From assembly GCA_038527375.1 (NCBI GenBank), contig JBCBFU010000083.1, forward strand, positions 1 through 7,113: a DNA stretch of 7,113 nucleotides. Reading direction: 5' to 3'. Below are positions 5,136 through 7,113 of this stretch, piece after piece; the stretch's first letter is position 1, and each line of letters starts with the position of its first letter. This DNA is from Shimia_B sp038527375. GTDB lineage: Bacteria > Pseudomonadota > Alphaproteobacteria > Rhodobacterales > Rhodobacteraceae. A program made the position numbers and the translations under genes. Below the pieces are notes generated by a model, which saw only the letters and a list, made by a program, of their open reading frames with translations, was not told the origin of the DNA and ran no database searches.

Positions 5136-6473
5136 TTAAGCGGCCTCGTCCTCCAGCGCCTCGACGGCCTTTTGCAGATCGTCCTTCGACACTTCCTTCT
5201 CGCTCACCTCGGCCAGCTCAAAGATGTAATCGACAACCTTGTCCTCAAAGATCGGCGCGCGCAGTTGCTGTTGCATCTGCTGGTTCTGCTGCACGAACTC
5301 AAAGAACTGGCGCTCCTGACCGGGGTACTGACGCGCCTGGTTCATGATGGCTTGCGTCATCTCTGCATCCGACACCTCGACCTCGGCTTTGCGGCCCAGC
5401 TCTGCCAGCAACAGACCCAGCTTCACGCGGCGCTCCGCCAGGGCCTTGTGCTCGTCCGTCGGCTCGACCTTGTCGTGATCGTGACCTTCGACTTCGGGGT
5501 TTTCCTCGTGCCACAGCTGATGCGCGATCTGGCCTGCTTCGGCGTCGACCAGCGACGGAGGAAGCTCAAAAGTCACGACCTTGTCCAGCGCGTCCAGCAA
5601 GCCGCGCTTCTGCACCGCGCGCGCGGCACCGGCGTATTCGGCTTCCAGACGCTCGCGGATCTGGCCTTTCAGCGCGTCGAGGTCTTCGGCCCCGAATTGC
5701 TTGGCCAGATCGTCATTCACTTCGGCCGCTTTCGGCTCTTTGACGGCCTTGATCGTGCATTTGAACACGGCGTCTTTGCCGGCCAGATGCTCGGCACCGT
5801 ATTCGGCGGGGAACGCGACGTTCACGTCTTTCTCTTCACCGGCCTTCACACCGACCAATTGCTCTTCAAACCCCGGAATGAAGGAGTTGGAGCCCAGAAC
5901 CAGCGGGTAATCCTCGGCGGAACCGCCTTCGAATTCCTCGCCGTCGACCGACCCCACGAAATCCATCACGACCTGATCGCCGTCCTTGGCTTTGGAGCCC
6001 TTCTTGCGGTCTTCAAAGTTCTGCGCGGTCTCGGCCAGGTTGCCCAGCGCCTCGTCCACGGCGGCGTCATCGGCCTTGGCAACCAGCTTTTCCAGCTTGA
6101 TGCCCTTCATGTCGACCTCGGGCACCTCGGGCAGCGCCTCATAGGACATCTCGACCACAACATCGTCGCCGGGTTTCCAGTCTTCGTTGGTCATCTTGAC
6201 GTCAGGCTGCAGCGCGGGACGGTCGCCCGAGCTTTCGAAATGCTCGTTCATCGCGCCGTCGATGCTCTCTTGCATCGCTTCGCCCATGACCCGGTCGCCA
6301 AACTGCTTTTTCAGCAGCGCCATGGGCACCTTGCCCTTGCGGAAGCCCTTCATCTCGATCTCGGGCTGCGCCTCGGCCAGCTTCTCGTTGACCTTCGCGT
6401 CCAACTCATCGGCCCCAAGGGTGATGGTGTATCCGCGCTTCAGACCGTCATTCAGGGTCTCGGTGACCTGCAT
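5136..6473 (-). CDS. tig: Trigger factor, ribosome-associated chaperone and prolyl isomerase
   Basis: The 445-residue protein has full trigger factor length. The N-terminal ribosome-binding domain (1 to about 115) contains the signature 'GFRKGKVP' (43-50), the loop that docks on ribosomal protein L23 at the exit tunnel. A FKBP-type peptidyl-prolyl isomerase domain follows (about 160-245; 'GDQVVMDFVGSVDGEEFEGG' at 165-184, 'PGFEEQLVG' at 200-208). The helical C-terminal chaperone domain runs from about 255 to 420 and ends in an acidic tail. A short His/Asp-rich loop (331-342) and a Gln-rich stretch (395-403) lie in the C-terminal part. I chose the ATG at 6471-6473 because it gives the standard 'MQVTETLNDGLKRGY' start with AAGGA seven bases upstream. 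An upstream in-frame ATG would read into the tRNA. The gene lies 24 bp after tRNA-Leu on the same strand and has its own terminator. Confidence 0.97.
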   Translation of the reverse strand: MQVTETLNDGLKRGYTITLGADELDAKVNEKLAEAQPEIEMKGFRKGKVPMALLKKQFGDRVMGEAMQESIDGAMNEHFESSGDRPALQPDVKMTNEDWKPGDDVVVEMSYEALPEVPEVDMKGIKLEKLVAKADDAAVDEALGNLAETAQNFEDRKKGSKAKDGDQVVMDFVGSVDGEEFEGGSAEDYPLVLGSNSFIPGFEEQLVGVKAGEEKDVNVAFPAEYGAEHLAGKDAVFKCTIKAVKEPKAAEVNDDLAKQFGAEDLDALKGQIRERLEAEYAGAARAVQKRGLLDALDKVVTFELPPSLVDAEAGQIAHQLWHEENPEVEGHDHDKVEPTDEHKALAERRVKLGLLLAELGRKAEVEVSDAEMTQAIMNQARQYPGQERQFFEFVQQNQQMQQQLRAPIFEDKVVDYIFELAEVSEKEVSKDDLQKAVEALEDEAA

Positions 6474-6497
6474 TCGCTTCGTCCTTTTCATCGTCTC

Positions 6498-6582
6498 TGG
6501 TGCGGGTGAAGGGACTTGAACCCCCACGCCTCGCGGCGCCAGAACCTAAATCTGGTGCGTCTACCAATTCCGCCACACCCGC
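6498..6582 (-). tRNA. tRNA-Leu, anticodon UAG (reads CUA/CUG-type codons)
   Basis: The minus strand folds as a class II tRNA. The acceptor stem GCGGGTG pairs with CACCCGC. The anticodon stem CCAGA/TCTGG encloses the loop TTTAGGT with anticodon TAG (plus-strand 6546-6548). A long variable arm (CGCC-GCGA-GGCG) is typical for leucine tRNA. The T arm reads GGGGG-TTCAAGT-CCCTT with two G-T pairs. Discriminator A73 fits leucine, and the terminal CCA is encoded (plus-strand TGG at 6498-6500). The 3' end lies 24 bp from the start codon of tig, so the two are probably transcribed together and the tRNA is cut out by processing. I see no clear promoter in the upstream gap. Confidence 0.97.
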
Positions 6583-6751
6583 ATAACCCAACCGGGCCAG
6601 CACAATGGCCAGCCCGAAGTTCGCGCGCTTCTAGCAAAGGGATTTGCCGGATGCGAGCACAAAAACATCGTTAAAAAAGAGGCGACAAGTTAGGACAACT
6701 GTAATATTCTTTTCCCATAAAAAAGAGCAGTAAAATCAGCAGGACTTGGCC
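6583..6751. promoter_or_regulatory. Divergent intergenic region between tRNA-Leu/tig and the Hint gene, with short repeats
   Basis: This 169-bp gap must hold the promoters for tRNA-Leu/tig (leftward) and the Hint-like gene (rightward). The right half (about 6656-6740) is much richer in A and T than its surroundings. It contains TAAAAAAGAG twice (6672-6681 and 6718-6727). The left half contains the direct repeat GGCCAGC at 6595-6601 and 6607-6613, close to the tRNA 5' end. TAATAT (6702-6707) and TAAAAT (6731-6736) resemble -10 boxes for the rightward gene, but neither has a good -35 partner. I call no specific promoter. Confidence 0.4.
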
Positions 6752-7113
6752 ATGGAACCGAAAACGGTCGGCCGTCTGCACCAGCGGCCCGCGTTGGCCT
6801 TGCAGGCGAAAATATCTGGATTCGTCGTCGGAACGGACATTGTCACGGGCGATGGGCTGTTGCCCGTCGAACATGTGGGCGCGGGCGACCGCATCGTCAC
6901 GCGGGACGCAGGCATGCAGCGCGTCGCGTGGGCCGAGGCTGCGTATGTCACCACCCATGCCGTCAAGATCAGCCCGGACGCGCTGGGGCGTGGACGTCCC
7001 GAGGACGCGGTCATCGTGCCCGCGGGTCAAAAGCTCCTCGTGCGCGACTGGCGGGCCCGGGCGCTCTATGGCGCGGCTATTGCCTATGTGCCGGCCTACC
7101 GCCTCGCAGATGG
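6752..7113 (+). CDS. Hint-like domain protein, 3'-truncated by the window edge, apparently lacking the catalytic residues
   Basis: Only the first 120 residues are visible. The ATG has AGGA seven bases upstream. After about 20 polar residues comes 'SGFVVGTDIVTGDGLLPVEH' (22-41) and 'GAGDRIVTRDAGMQRVAW' (43-60), the layout of the start of Rhodobacteraceae Hint (Hedgehog/intein) domains: C-F-x-x-G-T, then P-V-E-x-h-x-x-G-D-x-V-x-T-R-D. 'SPDALGRGRPEDAVIVPAGQKLLVRDW' (74-100) corresponds to the section usually read as 'SPQHRVLV'. The position of the nucleophilic Cys is Gly23, and the usual His of the later block is replaced by Gln in 'PAGQKLL'. In active Hint domains that Cys starts self-cleavage, so this copy is probably not self-processing. 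The family assignment rests on recalled patterns. The function of these proteins is unknown, and the rest of the gene cannot be judged. Confidence 0.7.
   Translation, partial: MEPKTVGRLHQRPALALQAKISGFVVGTDIVTGDGLLPVEHVGAGDRIVTRDAGMQRVAWAEAAYVTTHAVKISPDALGRGRPEDAVIVPAGQKLLVRDWRARALYGAAIAYVPAYRLAD

Noticed and set aside
4962..6509. Long plus-strand open frame (515 codons) antisense to tig
   Set aside because: It lies opposite the clearly real trigger factor gene and the tRNA. Its residue pattern (Leu/His/Arg-rich, no domain) is the usual mirror of a GC-rich coding strand.
6474..6527. Upstream in-frame ATG that would extend trigger factor by 18 residues
   Set aside because: The extension is encoded by the 3' part of tRNA-Leu. 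The ATG at 6473 has a good SD sequence and gives the conserved N-terminus.
6498..6582. tRNA-Leu as an integration site for a mobile element
   Set aside because: Its 3' end faces tig, a core gene 24 bp away. No integrase, and no repeated copy of the tRNA end, is visible in the window.

Overview
The window comes from a GC-rich alphaproteobacterium, most likely a member of the Rhodobacteraceae (Roseobacter-type). This is inferred from gene content and protein style: an rpsF-rpsR-rplI operon with a long acidic L9 tail, a YceI domain that looks like the tail of a cytochrome b561-YceI fusion, and a degenerate Hint-domain protein of a kind common in that family. It looks like ordinary chromosome. 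I see no transposase, integrase, CRISPR array, phage gene or toxin-antitoxin pair.

Layout, left to right. (1) 1-1185: two YceI-family genes face each other. The first is cut by the window edge. The second is a secreted stand-alone YceI on the minus strand. A perfect 11-bp terminator hairpin lies between them. (2) 1348-1824, minus: an unrecognised protein with two predicted membrane helices and a small C-terminal domain. (3) 2022-3276, plus: the ribosomal protein operon S6-S18-L9, closed by a strong rho-independent terminator. (4) 3449-4267, plus: a PP2C-family protein phosphatase with a Pho-box-like sequence upstream. (5) 4259-5074, minus: a PAPS-dependent sulfotransferase-like protein. It overlaps the 3' end of the phosphatase gene by 9 bp, and its start codon sits at the T-tract of the trigger factor terminator. 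(6) 5136-6582, minus: tRNA-Leu(UAG) followed 24 bp later by tig (trigger factor), probably one transcription unit. (7) 6752-7113, plus: the first 120 residues of a Hint-like protein that appears to lack the catalytic Cys and His.

The clear functional theme is protein synthesis and early folding: three ribosomal proteins, one tRNA and the ribosome-bound chaperone. The YceI proteins act in the envelope. The phosphatase and sulfotransferase have no kinase or biosynthetic partner in view. I do not see a convincing undescribed multi-gene system. The best leads are regulatory: the Pho-box-like site at the phosphatase gene, and the overlap of terminator, ribosome-binding site and start codon at the tig/sulfotransferase junction. 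The inactive-looking Hint protein is a third lead.
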